Notes under the pieces: model-generated | Told to the model about the DNA's origin: nothing | What the model saw: the letters and a program-made list of their open reading frames with translations, nothing else | Databases searched by the model: none | In this document: piece after piece, positions 1-8,110 of the stretch | How positions within the stretch are numbered: position 1 is the first letter of the stretch | Layout: each line of letters begins with the position of its first letter | Program-made: the position numbers and the translations under genes | Origin: an uncultured Pelagibacteraceae bacterium | GTDB taxonomy: Bacteria > Pseudomonadota > Alphaproteobacteria > Pelagibacterales > Pelagibacteraceae | Assembly (NCBI GenBank): GCA_902634305.1 | Contig: CACPJJ010000007.1 | Span: forward strand, 1-59,637 | Direction: 5' to 3' | DNA: 59,637 nt

Positions 1-397
1 CTAAATTTTTATCAAGGTCATTTGAAATAATTTCTCCACTCACATAAAGCATTTTTCCTGATGAAGTATTAAAATTTTGTAGTATTAATTCTTCTAAATT
101 TTTTACATTACCTCCAGCTGTTATTACATTTTGAAATCCAAGGCTAAGTGCTTTCTTCTCTGTTGCACTTCCAACACAAAAACAGATAATTTTTTTATCA
201 ATCATTTTTGTATCTAAGAATTTTAATGCATTGGCACTTGTAAAAATTATCGCTTTATAATCTAAAAAATTTATTTTTTCATATTCAATTTTTTCAATTT
301 GAATAACTGGCATATGCGAAACCTTATGTCCAAGTTTACTAAATTTTAATATTAATTCCTCACAGTCCTCTAAAGGTCTTGTAAACAAAATATGCAT
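1..397 (-). CDS. hemD: Uroporphyrinogen-III synthase, 5' part (runs off window)
   Basis: This is the N-terminal part, about 132 residues, of a protein beginning MHILFTRPLED and containing the FTSANALKFL stretch typical of HemD. HemD cyclises hydroxymethylbilane, the product of HemC, to uroporphyrinogen III in the cytoplasm. Its ATG lies one base after the hemC stop codon (TAG-A-ATG), so the two are co-transcribed leftward as consecutive steps of tetrapyrrole synthesis. The C-terminal half lies outside the window. The call rests on the motif plus the hemC neighbour, because HemD diverges strongly in sequence. Confidence 0.85.
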   Translation of the reverse strand, partial: MHILFTRPLEDCEELILKFSKLGHKVSHMPVIQIEKIEYEKINFLDYKAIIFTSANALKFLDTKMIDKKIICFCVGSATEKKALSLGFQNVITAGGNVKNLEELILQNFNTSSGKMLYVSGEIISNDLDKNL

Positions 398-398
398 T

Positions 399-1322
399 CT
401 ATTTTTTATAACTCCCTTTAGATTGTTTTTTTAAATTTTCACCAATTTCTATTCCTAATTCTGCTGCATGTTTTATATCTTTAGAAGACTTGCAATAAAA
501 TCTTTCTTTTCCATCCAAAGAAAAAAGTTCTGCCTTAAGTGTAATATTTTCATTATTTATTAATGATATTGCTCCCACTGCTGTTTCACAATCTCCTTCT
601 AAAACTTTAAGAACATTTCTTTCTGCTTGAGCACTATTAAAAGTTTTTTCATTATTTATTTTTTTTAAAACATTTTTTATATATTCATCATCTCTTTTAC
701 ATTGCAATGCTATAACTCCTTGTCCAACACTTGGAATAATTTCATCTATAGAAAAAATCTCAGAAATGTGTTCATCTAAATTTAGAGAATTAATACCAGC
801 AAAAGATAAAATTATCGCATCATATAAATTTTGATTTAACTTGTTAATCCTAGTATCAACATTTCCTCTAATTAATTTGTAATTTAAATCACTTCTTTTA
901 TTTTTTAACTGAAATTCTCTTCTAAAAGAAGAAGTTCCTATTATTGAATTTTGATTTAAATCTTTAAATTTTATTTTATTTTTCGAAATTAATACCTCTC
1001 TAGGATCGTTTCTTTCCAAAAAACAATTTGTTAATAATCCATCAGTTTCATCTGAGGGCATATCTTTTAAAGCATGTACAGCAATATCAATTTTGTTTTC
1101 TAATAATTCTTTTTCAATTTTGTTCGAAAAAAGTCCTTTGCCTCCTATTTCAGAAAGTCTATCCTTTTGATTTAAATCTCCTGCTGTAGTAATTTTTTTT
1201 ATTTCTACGCTCTCGATATTGAATTCTTTGGATACTTTTAAAATTTTTTCTTTTGCTTTTTCAGCATAGATTAATGCTAATTTACTTCCTCTTGATCCAA
1301 TAATAATTTTTTTGCTTTTCAT
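399..1322 (-). CDS. hemC: Porphobilinogen deaminase (hydroxymethylbilane synthase)
   Basis: The 307-aa length matches the family. HemC joins four porphobilinogens into hydroxymethylbilane using a covalently bound dipyrromethane cofactor. Visible family features are GSRGSKLALIYA at the N-terminus, GGKGLFSNKIE and VHALKDMP in domain 1, IGTSSFRRE and RGNVDTRI around the active site, and LEGDCETAVGA, which supplies the cofactor-binding cysteine. It is the first gene of a leftward hemC-hemD unit. It diverges from tsaD across 58 bases, which must hold both promoters. The downstream haem genes hemE, hemH and hemJ lie together near 35-37 kb. Confidence 0.97.
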   Translation of the reverse strand: MKSKKIIIGSRGSKLALIYAEKAKEKILKVSKEFNIESVEIKKITTAGDLNQKDRLSEIGGKGLFSNKIEKELLENKIDIAVHALKDMPSDETDGLLTNCFLERNDPREVLISKNKIKFKDLNQNSIIGTSSFRREFQLKNKRSDLNYKLIRGNVDTRINKLNQNLYDAIILSFAGINSLNLDEHISEIFSIDEIIPSVGQGVIALQCKRDDEYIKNVLKKINNEKTFNSAQAERNVLKVLEGDCETAVGAISLINNENITLKAELFSLDGKERFYCKSSKDIKHAAELGIEIGENLKKQSKGSYKK

Positions 1323-1380
1323 TAAATTAATTTATAATCCATCTTTATATTTAGAATTTTAAATTAATAAAAACTAATTT

Positions 1381-2454
1381 ATGTCGAAAAAACCTGTAAT
1401 TCTTGGAATAGAGTCTAGTTGTGACGAAACTGCAGTGGCTTTGATTACAGAAAATAAGGAAGGTGAGCCAGAAATTTTATCCAATATAGTTTCTAGCCAA
1501 GTAGATATTCATAAAGAGTTTGGAGGTGTAGTCCCCGAGCTTGCTGCCAGAGCTCATATAGAAAAAATAGATTTGATCACAAAAAAAGCATTACATGAAA
1601 GTAGAATTAATTTAAATGATATAGATGCAGTTGCTACAACTGCGGGTCCTGGATTAATAGTTTGTTTATCTGTTGGGCTAAATTTTGGTAAAGCAATTGC
1701 GGCATCCTTAAAAAAACCATTCATTGCTGTCAATCATTTGGAAGGGCATGCTTTAAGTCCTAAATTAAATTCAAAAATAAATTACCCTTATCTTTTACTT
1801 TTAATATCTGGAGGACACAGCCAATTTTTATGTGTTGAAGGACTGGGAAAATATAAAAGACTTGGAACGACTATTGATGATGCTGCTGGAGAAGCATTTG
1901 ATAAAACTGCAAAATTACTCGGTATCGAATTTCCAGGTGGTCCACAAATAGAAGTACTGGCAAAAAAAGGTGATCCAACAAAATTTGATTTACCAAAGCC
2001 TATAATTAATAAAGGTGGGTGCAATTTATCTTTTGCAGGACTTAAAACAGCTATTCTTAGAATTTCAAAAAATATAAAAAATGAAAAAGATAAATATGAT
2101 CTTGCAGCTTCTTTTCAAAAAACAATGGAAGAGATATTATACAAAAAAAGCAAAGTCGCTTTTCAAGAATTTAATAATATTAATAAAAATAAAAATAAAA
2201 CTTTTGTTGTAGCTGGTGGTGTTGCGGCAAATAAAAAAATAAGAGAAATTTTAATAAGACTCTGTAAGGAAGAAAATTTTGAAGCAATATTTCCACCAAT
2301 TAACTTATGTGGAGATAATGCTGCAATGATTGCATTTGCTGGATTAGAAAAATTCAAACAAAATCAATTTAATGATTTAGATTTTCCTGCAAAGCCAAGA
2401 TGGCAACTAGATGAAAATGCTATTTTTTTAAAAGGAGCTGGTGTAAAAATTTAA
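1381..2454 (+). CDS. tsaD: tRNA N6-adenosine threonylcarbamoyltransferase
   Basis: TsaD transfers the threonylcarbamoyl group to A37 of ANN-decoding tRNAs (t6A). The 357-aa protein has the ASKHA/Kae1 features: GIESSCDETAVAL at the start, the metal-binding HxExH as NHLEGHALS (about residues 119-127), LLISGGHSQ, DDAAGEAFDK and the C-terminal GDNAAMIAFAG. The stop TAA overlaps an ATG (TAATG at 2452-2456) that opens a broken copy of the EVE gene now found at 5636. The ancestral order was therefore probably tsaD directly followed by that EVE gene. TsaB, TsaC and TsaE are not in the window. Confidence 0.97.
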   Translation: MSKKPVILGIESSCDETAVALITENKEGEPEILSNIVSSQVDIHKEFGGVVPELAARAHIEKIDLITKKALHESRINLNDIDAVATTAGPGLIVCLSVGLNFGKAIAASLKKPFIAVNHLEGHALSPKLNSKINYPYLLLLISGGHSQFLCVEGLGKYKRLGTTIDDAAGEAFDKTAKLLGIEFPGGPQIEVLAKKGDPTKFDLPKPIINKGGCNLSFAGLKTAILRISKNIKNEKDKYDLAASFQKTMEEILYKKSKVAFQEFNNINKNKNKTFVVAGGVAANKKIREILIRLCKEENFEAIFPPINLCGDNAAMIAFAGLEKFKQNQFNDLDFPAKPRWQLDENAIFLKGAGVKI

Positions 2455-2468
2455 TGAAGTACTGGTTA
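2453..2468 (+). repeat. Left copy of the island-flanking direct repeat
   Basis: The 16 bases AATGAAGTACTGGTTA are repeated exactly at 5635-5650. The copy overlaps the tsaD stop codon and opens the truncated EVE frame. It is longer than most IS target duplications. It also coincides exactly with a coding start, which favours gene-end homology over a transposition scar. Confidence 0.85.
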
Positions 2469-2498
2469 TTAAAACCAACACTTGTGATACATCGTTAA
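2454..2498 (+). pseudogene. Truncated 5' end of an EVE-domain gene (duplicated junction)
   Basis: The 15-codon reading frame MKYWLLKPTLVIHR-stop begins on the tsaD stop codon. Its first seven residues, MKYWLLK, are identical to the start of the intact EVE gene at 5636. Sixteen bases are identical (2453-2468 and 5635-5650). The sixth codon is TTA here but CTT there, both Leu, so homology extends slightly past the identical run. After that the two sequences diverge. This is best read as the left-hand scar of the insertion that separated tsaD from its original EVE neighbour. It is too short to encode a working protein. Confidence 0.75.
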
Positions 2499-2557
2499 GA
2501 CTCTACCGACTCCCACTAACCTTTACCTTATCTTTACAATCAAAAATGTTGATTAAA

Positions 2558-2573
2558 GCTGATTATAATCAGC
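2558..2573. promoter_or_regulatory. Perfect 16-bp palindrome upstream of the island genes
   Basis: GCTGATTATAATCAGC is an uninterrupted perfect palindrome about 110 bases before the first island ORF. It has G/C at both ends, so it is less likely to be an AT-composition accident than most palindromes here. Restriction-modification operons often carry operator palindromes, but no controller protein is recognisable in this island. A self-regulating methyltransferase or an operator is speculation. The rest of the 186-base gap (2499-2684) shows only an AT-rich inverted repeat. Confidence 0.45.
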
Positions 2574-2621
2574 AAATGTATATCACGTTGCATAGTACGA
2601 AACTTACTCAAATTTTCGCCA

Positions 2622-2643
2622 TTATTAATTGTTATATTAATAA
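2622..2643. repeat. AT-rich inverted repeat before the island's first ORF
   Basis: TTATTAAT and ATTAATAA form perfect 8-base arms around a 6-base loop (TGTTAT), about 40 bases upstream of the ATG at 2685. It could be an operator or part of the promoter. The all-A/T arms make chance a serious alternative. Confidence 0.3.
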
Positions 2644-2684
2644 TTGTTAAAGTTCGTATTCAGAATTTTAATAACTCCAAACAT

Positions 2685-3020
2685 ATGCAATTAGAACTAT
2701 TCGATTATAGAAGGGATCGCCTTTTCGACTCTGAAAATCAAATTGCTCACTATTACGATATATTAAGCGAAACTCATGACTCAATTAGTTATTCAGAGCA
2801 TATTGATCCCAAAAAAGGACACTCAATTTGTGGAATGGAATATGAAGAATATGTAGACGTAAAAAAGGATAAATTAAGTGGATTAACCTATGATCAGATA
2901 TTAACTTATTTAAAAGATACTAAAAAGGAGAATAGGCTTGAAAAACTCAAGGCTCTATATAAATTTCGTAATATTCCTTTTGAAGCAGATCTGTTTACCT
3001 GGCATAATGATGAACTATAA
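2685..3020 (+). CDS. Unrecognised 111-aa protein, first gene of the island
   Basis: I do not recognise this family. The protein is soluble and acidic, begins MQLELFDYRRDRLFD, has no signal peptide or membrane segment, and shows no helix-turn-helix typical of restriction controller proteins. It ends NDEL inside the start of the endonuclease gene, overlapping it by 14 bases if that gene starts at 3007. This tight coupling suggests it works with the endonuclease, for example as a subunit, specificity or inhibitor protein, or that it is a detached N-terminal piece. Its last third (KKENRLEKLKALYKF) is predicted helical. Reality of the gene is supported by length and position, not homology. Confidence 0.55.
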   Translation: MQLELFDYRRDRLFDSENQIAHYYDILSETHDSISYSEHIDPKKGHSICGMEYEEYVDVKKDKLSGLTYDQILTYLKDTKKENRLEKLKALYKFRNIPFEADLFTWHNDEL

Positions 3021-4155
3021 AGTTATGTCATATACTTATCAAACGAAAAAAGAAGATTTAGAAAAATGGTTTAAATTTTCTATTGAATATTGGCTAAATC
3101 CTAAAAAAGGAAAAACCGGAAGAACTAGCGGTCAGCCAAGGGGATTAGGTGATATTTTAGACTCTTTCATGATGAAAATTATTGAGACTGGAGTTGCTAA
3201 AATAATTGAAGAAAATTTTTGTCAAAGTAAAGAACTTATCACGGATGATGAAATAAAACCAAATAATGTTATTAGAGATGATCCTGACATATTTAAAATT
3301 AAAGAAAACGAGAATGAAAGAGATCCTAAAGTATTTATAGAAATTAAATATCATAATGCTAATGCACATTGGATAGGTCCAAGAACTAAACAAATTGAGG
3401 CATTTGAAACTGGGTCATCAAGGTTAAATATAAACAATAATAATATATATATAATTGGTGCAGATATAATAAATGATTCAAGCATAAGTGAAGATAAGGG
3501 TAAAAAAGACTCGTTATTAGGAATTTTTTTAAAATCTTCAACCAATCTAGACTATTTTAACGATTTTTATGAAACTTTACCAAAAATACAAATTAGGTAT
3601 GCACTAAGGTTAAAAGATCTTAAAGACAAAGGTACTATAGTAGGTAAAGGTGATTATTTTTTAAGTACAACTATTTTTGAAAAAAACAAATATGAAAATT
3701 TTTTTAAAGATGAAAATTTAAAAGAACGATTAAAAATTGTTGAGTACCCTCACTGGAATAAAGAAAATAATGAAATCACTTTATGTTTACAACCAGAGCC
3801 TAAAAAAAATGGAAATAACAAAGTAAAAGTACCACTTAAAAATAATCCAATTGAAAACTATGGTAAATTTAAAATTATTGGTGCAGATATCGAATTTATT
3901 CTTAAAGAAAATGAACTTTCAGATAGATATTTTATTTTGTGTAAAGAAGATATTAAATTAAGTAATAATTTTTTTGGAGAATACAATTTAAAAAAAAATA
4001 ATATTTATAGTTTTCAGTTACAATCTATGGGAAGAGATCCTACAATTAAAAATGAAAATTTGTTTATTTCAGAAAATTATTTAAAAAAACTTCAAGTAAA
4101 TGAAGAAATTGACAGTATAGAAAATGTTTTAAAAGAAATTGGTGAAAATGCTTAA
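3007..4155 (+). CDS. Candidate type II restriction endonuclease, PD-(D/E)xK type
   Basis: A protein of about 382 aa sits tail-to-tail with a C5-cytosine methyltransferase (stops overlap by 4 bases), the usual partner of a type II endonuclease. A plausible catalytic core is DDPDIF followed 17 residues later by FIEIKYH, giving P-D...E-x-K. This is followed by the basic HWIGPRTKQ stretch. The N-terminal region has GRTSGQPRGLGDILDSF, reminiscent of DNA-contacting segments. The start is uncertain. ATG at 3007 gives a small overlap with the upstream gene. A TTG at 2938 has a good AAGGAG seven bases ahead but would add 23 residues and an 83-base overlap. Specificity cannot be read from sequence. Confidence 0.7.
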   Translation: MMNYKVMSYTYQTKKEDLEKWFKFSIEYWLNPKKGKTGRTSGQPRGLGDILDSFMMKIIETGVAKIIEENFCQSKELITDDEIKPNNVIRDDPDIFKIKENENERDPKVFIEIKYHNANAHWIGPRTKQIEAFETGSSRLNINNNNIYIIGADIINDSSISEDKGKKDSLLGIFLKSSTNLDYFNDFYETLPKIQIRYALRLKDLKDKGTIVGKGDYFLSTTIFEKNKYENFFKDENLKERLKIVEYPHWNKENNEITLCLQPEPKKNGNNKVKVPLKNNPIENYGKFKIIGADIEFILKENELSDRYFILCKEDIKLSNNFFGEYNLKKNNIYSFQLQSMGRDPTIKNENLFISENYLKKLQVNEEIDSIENVLKEIGENA

Positions 4156-5135
4156 ATTATCGATTTAAGTATTATTTTTGCGATCTTTGCAATTAAAGAG
4201 ACTGTCACTGCATTACCTGCTTGTTTATATCTTTGTGAAACTGGCATATCATCTGGGAATTTAAAACTTTTTGGAAATCCTTGAAAATTTAAACACTCTC
4301 TTGGCGTAAGCTTTCTTATACCTAAACCATTTTTAATTAATGGAACATTGTGTCCTCCTGTACCCATATTGGCTGTTAAAGTTGGACATTCATTACTTTT
4401 GTTTTCTCTTACATAAACTCTTCGCCATTGATAAGCAGTATTTGAAGAAGTAATGGCTTTTTTTAAATCCTTATACATGTAAGCGTTTTGTTTATAATAA
4501 TATCTCTCGTCAACCTCACCAACCTCCAACATATCTCTAAACTTCTTTTTAGTTTTGCTTTTTGTTAAAGGTAAATAAGAATTAAATATTGAACTAGATG
4601 TTTTTTTATTTGGCTCAAAGTCCCAATCAGCTTCATCTTTAAATCCTATAATAAAGGTTCTTTCTCTATTTTGAGGAATATCCGTGTGGACAGAAGTATT
4701 AAACACATTCCAAAAAACTGAATACCCTAAATCTCTCAATGACTTTGTTATTACCTTTGCAGTTTTGCCTCCATCATGTCCTCTAATGTTTTTTACATTT
4801 TCAAGCATAATTACTTTGGGCATTTTGGGTAATTCTGTAATTGCTCTACAAATTTCAAAAAAAAGATTTCCTCTTGGGTCTTTAAAGCCTTTTTGATAAC
4901 CTGCGACTGAAAAAGCCTGACAAGGAAAACCTCCCACTAAAATATCAACAGGTTTTAATTTTTTAAAATCAATTTTTCTAATATCTTCTGAATAAAGTTT
5001 ATGATTATAATTATGTTTAAAACTTCTTACACAATAAGGATCGTTCTCATTAGACCAAAGTATCTTAAAATTAGCTAATTCAAAACCAAGTTCAATTCCT
5101 CCAATTCCTGAAAATAAACCACCGACTTTATGCAT
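4152..5135 (-). CDS. DNA (cytosine-5) methyltransferase
   Basis: This 327-aa enzyme methylates C5 of cytosine in a short DNA target using SAM. Ordered motifs are all present: I FSGIGG (8-13), IV with catalytic Cys72 in GFPCQAFSVAGYQ, VI MLENVKN (112-114), VIII QNRERTF (155-159), a variable target-recognition region (about 185-265, ending CPTLTANMGTGGHNVP), IX RKLTPRECLNFQGFP (274-288) and X GNAVTVSL (307-314). It is a complete single-chain M.HhaI-type enzyme and appears active. It converges on the endonuclease and diverges from the EVE-like gene across 38 bases. It should protect the genome against its partner nuclease. Confidence 0.95.
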   Translation of the reverse strand: MHKVGGLFSGIGGIELGFELANFKILWSNENDPYCVRSFKHNYNHKLYSEDIRKIDFKKLKPVDILVGGFPCQAFSVAGYQKGFKDPRGNLFFEICRAITELPKMPKVIMLENVKNIRGHDGGKTAKVITKSLRDLGYSVFWNVFNTSVHTDIPQNRERTFIIGFKDEADWDFEPNKKTSSSIFNSYLPLTKSKTKKKFRDMLEVGEVDERYYYKQNAYMYKDLKKAITSSNTAYQWRRVYVRENKSNECPTLTANMGTGGHNVPLIKNGLGIRKLTPRECLNFQGFPKSFKFPDDMPVSQRYKQAGNAVTVSLIAKIAKIILKSII

Positions 5136-5173
5136 TTAATAATTTTAATTGACCAGTTGAAGCATTATATTAT

Positions 5174-5635
5174 ATGTTTTTTGATCTTACTATGAATAAT
5201 TCTAAAAAAAATTACCTATGTTTTATTACTACTGATGCTGAAAAAGAAGCAATGGAAATATATGAAGATAGAATCAAAAATAATTTATGGCCAATATATC
5301 ATAGGACAAATCAGTTTCGAAAAGTTTTAAAAAATGTAAAAGTTGTTTTTTACTTGGCAGGAAATGGTAATTCTGCACAACACTTTATTGGAACTGCAAC
5401 AATTGAAAAAATTATAGAAAAATTTGAAAATTTAAATGTAAATACATCAAAAGTTAAATTTTTTGTAAAATTCAAAGATATTAAAAAATTTGAAAATTTT
5501 ATTTTTATTAAAGATATTATTAACGAGCTTGATTTTATAAATATAAAGGAAAAATACGGACTTACTTTTCAAGGTGGTGTAACTGAAGTGGATGAAAAAT
5601 CTTATAAAGTTATCATGAAAAGAGACAAAAATTAA
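5174..5635 (+). CDS. EVE-like (PUA-fold) protein of the island
   Basis: This 153-aa protein starts MFFDLTMNNSKK, with a second possible ATG at 5192. The segments LCFITTDAEKEAM, NNLWPIYHR, VVFYLAGNG and FIGTATIEKII follow the EVE-domain pattern: first strand, aromatic pocket, F-Y strand and G-T-x-I strand. EVE domains are PUA-like folds thought to bind modified bases and often sit near restriction systems. Here it is divergent from the cytosine methyltransferase, so reading 5-methylcytosine is a natural guess. It differs clearly in sequence from the resident EVE protein that follows directly, so it is not a recent duplicate. The assignment is by pattern only. Confidence 0.65.
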   Translation: MFFDLTMNNSKKNYLCFITTDAEKEAMEIYEDRIKNNLWPIYHRTNQFRKVLKNVKVVFYLAGNGNSAQHFIGTATIEKIIEKFENLNVNTSKVKFFVKFKDIKKFENFIFIKDIINELDFINIKEKYGLTFQGGVTEVDEKSYKVIMKRDKN

Positions 5636-5650
5636 ATGAAGTACTGGTTA
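5635..5650 (+). repeat. Right copy of the island-flanking direct repeat
   Basis: This is the exact second copy of the 16-base repeat. It forms codons 1-5 of the intact EVE gene plus one preceding base. It marks the right boundary of the island. Confidence 0.85.
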
Positions 5651-6058
5651 CTTAAATCTGAGCCTGACGTTTGGTCAATCGATCAGCAAAAAAAAACTGG
5701 AATTAAAGGAGCTCCATGGGATGGGGTTAGAAATTATCAGGCTGCCAAGAACTTAAAAAGTATGAAAAAAGGTGATCTTTGTTTTTTCTATCATTCAAAT
5801 ATCGGAAAAGAAATTGTTGGTACAGTTGAGGTTATTAAAGAAGCTTATTTAGATAAAACAGATAAAAGTGGTCGCTTCGTTGCGGTCACAGTAAAGTTTA
5901 AAGGTAAATTATCTAAGCCAGTAACTCTTGAAAACATTAAAAACAATAAGAAATTAAGCCATTTAGGATTGATAAAGCAAAGCAGACTATCGGTAATGCC
6001 AGTTGACTCTAAAAGCTGGAAAATTATTTTGAAGATGAGTAGTATTGATAAAAAATAA
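5636..6058 (+). CDS. EVE-domain protein (thymocyte nuclear protein 1 family)
   Basis: The 140-aa protein has the classic opening MKYWLLKSEPDVWSI and then GAPWDGVRNYQA, GDLCFFYHSN and IVGTVEVIKEAY, which form the ligand-binding PUA-like fold of this family. The protein is widespread in Alphaproteobacteria as a housekeeping gene of unclear role, probably binding a modified nucleobase. Its ATG abuts the stop of the island EVE-like gene. A broken copy of its first codons lies after tsaD at 2454, showing it was originally the gene following tsaD. Any original promoter upstream is now 3.2 kb away, so its expression probably depends on island transcription. Confidence 0.92.
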   Translation: MKYWLLKSEPDVWSIDQQKKTGIKGAPWDGVRNYQAAKNLKSMKKGDLCFFYHSNIGKEIVGTVEVIKEAYLDKTDKSGRFVAVTVKFKGKLSKPVTLENIKNNKKLSHLGLIKQSRLSVMPVDSKSWKIILKMSSIDKK

Positions 6059-6064
6059 ATCTTT

Positions 6065-8110
6065 ATGCCAAAAAAGAAAAAAAGAAAAAAAATTAAAAAG
6101 AAAAAATCTAAAAAAAGAAAAGTAAAAACAAGAAAAAAAAGATTAAAAAAAGTTAAATCTAAAAAAATTGAAAATACAGAATTAATTTATAAACCAAAAA
6201 GTGATTGGATAAAAAAAGCTATAGTAAATAAATCTGGATATGAAAAAAAATATTCAGAGTCTATAAAAAACAACGATAACTTTTGGAAAAAAGAAGGCAA
6301 AAGAATTACCTGGATCAAGCCATATACAAAAATTAAAGATTATAAATACAGCAAAACTGATGTTAATATTAAATGGTTTTATGATGGAACTTTAAATGCT
6401 TCAGCTAACTGTATTGATCGTCACTTAAAGAAAAATAAAGATAAAACTGCAATAATTTGGGTTGGTGATGATCCAAAAGTTCAGAAAAAAATTAGCTACA
6501 AACAATTACACCAAGAGGTTTCAAAGGTGGCAAATGGATTAAAAGAAATAGGAGTAAAAAAAGGGGATAGAGTTACAATTTATTTAACTATGATACCTGA
6601 GTTGGCATATACAATGCTAGCATGTGCAAGAATAGGAGCAGTTCATTCAATTATTTTTGGAGGTTTTTCAGCAGATAGTATTACTGGAAGGATTAATGAT
6701 TGCAAATCTGACTATGTTATTACTGCTGACGAAGGTGTTAGAGGAGGAAAAATTATACATTTAAAAGCAACAGTTGATGAAGCTCTTTTGAATTGTCCAA
6801 ATGTAAAAAAGTGTGTTGTAGTAAAACGAACTGGAAACAGAATTAATTGGGATGAAAGTAGAGATGTTTGGTATCACGATATAACTAAAAAAGCTTCAAA
6901 GAATTGTGAGCCTGAGGAAATGAATGCTGAAGATCCATTATTTATTTTATATACATCTGGATCCACAGGAAAGCCAAAAGGAGTTTTACATACGACTGGT
7001 GGTTATATGGTTTATGCATCAATGACCCATCAGTATATTTTTAACTATAAACCAAAAGATATATACTGGTGCACTGCTGATATTGGGTGGGTTACAGGCC
7101 ACAGTTATATAATTTATGGGCCTCTTTCAAATGGAGCAACAACAATCATGTCAGAAGGTATTCCTAATTATCCCGATTGGTCCAGATGGTGGCAAATAGT
7201 AGATAAGTATAAGGTAAATATTTTTTATACTGCTCCAACTGCAATAAGAGCCATGATGAGAGAGGGAGATGGTCCGGTAAAAAAAACATCGAGAAAAACT
7301 CTAAAATTACTTGGAACTGTTGGAGAACCAATAAATCCAGAAGCTTGGCAATGGTATTTTAAAACTGTAGGGGATTCTAGATGTCCTATTGTAGATACTT
7401 GGTGGCAAACCGAAACAGGTGGAATATTAATTAGTCCACAATCTGGAGCAATAGATTTAAAACCTGGATCAGCAACAAAACCTTTTTACGGAATCAAGCC
7501 AGAAATAGTTGATAAAGATGGTAAAGTTCTAAAAGGAGAGGCACAAGGAAGGTTATGTATAGCTCAATCTTGGCCAGGTCAAATGAGATCTGTGTATGGA
7601 GACCATAATAGATTTATAGAAACATACTTTTCTCAGTTCGATGGAAAATATTTTACTGGAGACGGGTGTAGAAGAGATAAAGATGGTTACTATTGGATAA
7701 CTGGAAGAGTGGATGATGTTATAATTGTATCAGGGCATAATTTAGGAACTGCTGAAGTAGAGAGTGCCTTTGTTGCACATTCAAAAGTTGCAGAGGCTGC
7801 GGTAGTTGGATGTCCTCATGATATAAAAGGAAACGGATTATATTGCTATGTAACTTTGAATGTAGGAGAAGAACCCAGCGGTGACCTGGAAAGAGAATTA
7901 AAGTTATGGGTAAGAAAACAAATTGGTGCAATTGCTACACCGGATTTCATTCAGTTTGCACCTGGACTACCCAAAACAAGGTCTGGGAAAATTATGAGAA
8001 GAATTTTAAGAAAGATTGCGGCTAACGAGCACGAACAACTTGGGGATACAACAACCTTGGCTGATCCGAGTGTAGTTAAAAGTTTAGTTGATAATAGAAA
8101 AAATATTTAG
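6065..8110 (+). CDS. acs: Acetyl-CoA synthetase (AMP-forming)
   Basis: The enzyme activates acetate to acetyl-CoA through acetyl-AMP. Family features are [15 protein letters not shown], the P-loop-like [39 protein letters not shown], the hinge region [25 protein letters not shown] and the C-terminal [13 protein letters not shown], whose lysine is the acetylation site in known homologues. At 681 aa it is about 30-35 residues longer than usual. The first ~37 residues are almost entirely Lys/Arg ([17 protein letters not shown] and onward), ahead of where the family normally starts. No better start codon is seen before the conserved region. A nearby Na+ symporter pair (8854-10934) may import its substrate. 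Confidence 0.96.
   Translation: MPKKKKRKKIKKKKSKKRKVKTRKKRLKKVKSKKIENTELIYKPKSDWIKKAIVNKSGYEKKYSESIKNNDNFWKKEGKRITWIKPYTKIKDYKYSKTDVNIKWFYDGTLNASANCIDRHLKKNKDKTAIIWVGDDPKVQKKISYKQLHQEVSKVANGLKEIGVKKGDRVTIYLTMIPELAYTMLACARIGAVHSIIFGGFSADSITGRINDCKSDYVITADEGVRGGKIIHLKATVDEALLNCPNVKKCVVVKRTGNRINWDESRDVWYHDITKKASKNCEPEEMNAEDPLFILYTSGSTGKPKGVLHTTGGYMVYASMTHQYIFNYKPKDIYWCTADIGWVTGHSYIIYGPLSNGATTIMSEGIPNYPDWSRWWQIVDKYKVNIFYTAPTAIRAMMREGDGPVKKTSRKTLKLLGTVGEPINPEAWQWYFKTVGDSRCPIVDTWWQTETGGILISPQSGAIDLKPGSATKPFYGIKPEIVDKDGKVLKGEAQGRLCIAQSWPGQMRSVYGDHNRFIETYFSQFDGKYFTGDGCRRDKDGYYWITGRVDDVIIVSGHNLGTAEVESAFVAHSKVAEAAVVGCPHDIKGNGLYCYVTLNVGEEPSGDLERELKLWVRKQIGAIATPDFIQFAPGLPKTRSGKIMRRILRKIAANEHEQLGDTTTLADPSVVKSLVDNRKNI

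Larger units (their letters stand above)
2455..5635. other. Inserted defence island (restriction-modification plus EVE-like gene)
   Basis: A 3.2-kb block sits between tsaD and the resident EVE gene. It holds a 111-aa orphan gene, a candidate restriction endonuclease, a convergent C5-cytosine methyltransferase and a divergent EVE-like gene. Both edges carry the first codons of the resident EVE gene: a broken copy at 2454 and the intact one at 5636. The last island gene stops directly against the intact ATG (TAA-ATG). No integrase, transposase or tRNA attachment site is visible, so entry by homologous or illegitimate recombination is inferred. Confidence 0.7.

Noticed and set aside
2546..2650. 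A 34-aa frame (MLIKADYNQQ...) in the island's upstream gap
   Set aside because: No ribosome site, no coupling to neighbours and no recognisable motif; it runs through the two inverted repeats.
2685..4155. Orphan gene and endonuclease as one gene broken by a frameshift
   Set aside because: The orphan has a clean stop and the nuclease frame starts with plausible codons; no homologue seen here can decide, so they are kept as two genes with the ambiguity noted.
2453..5650. Insertion sequence or integron responsible for the island
   Set aside because: No transposase, integrase or terminal inverted repeats, and the flanking repeat coincides with a coding start rather than a random target site.
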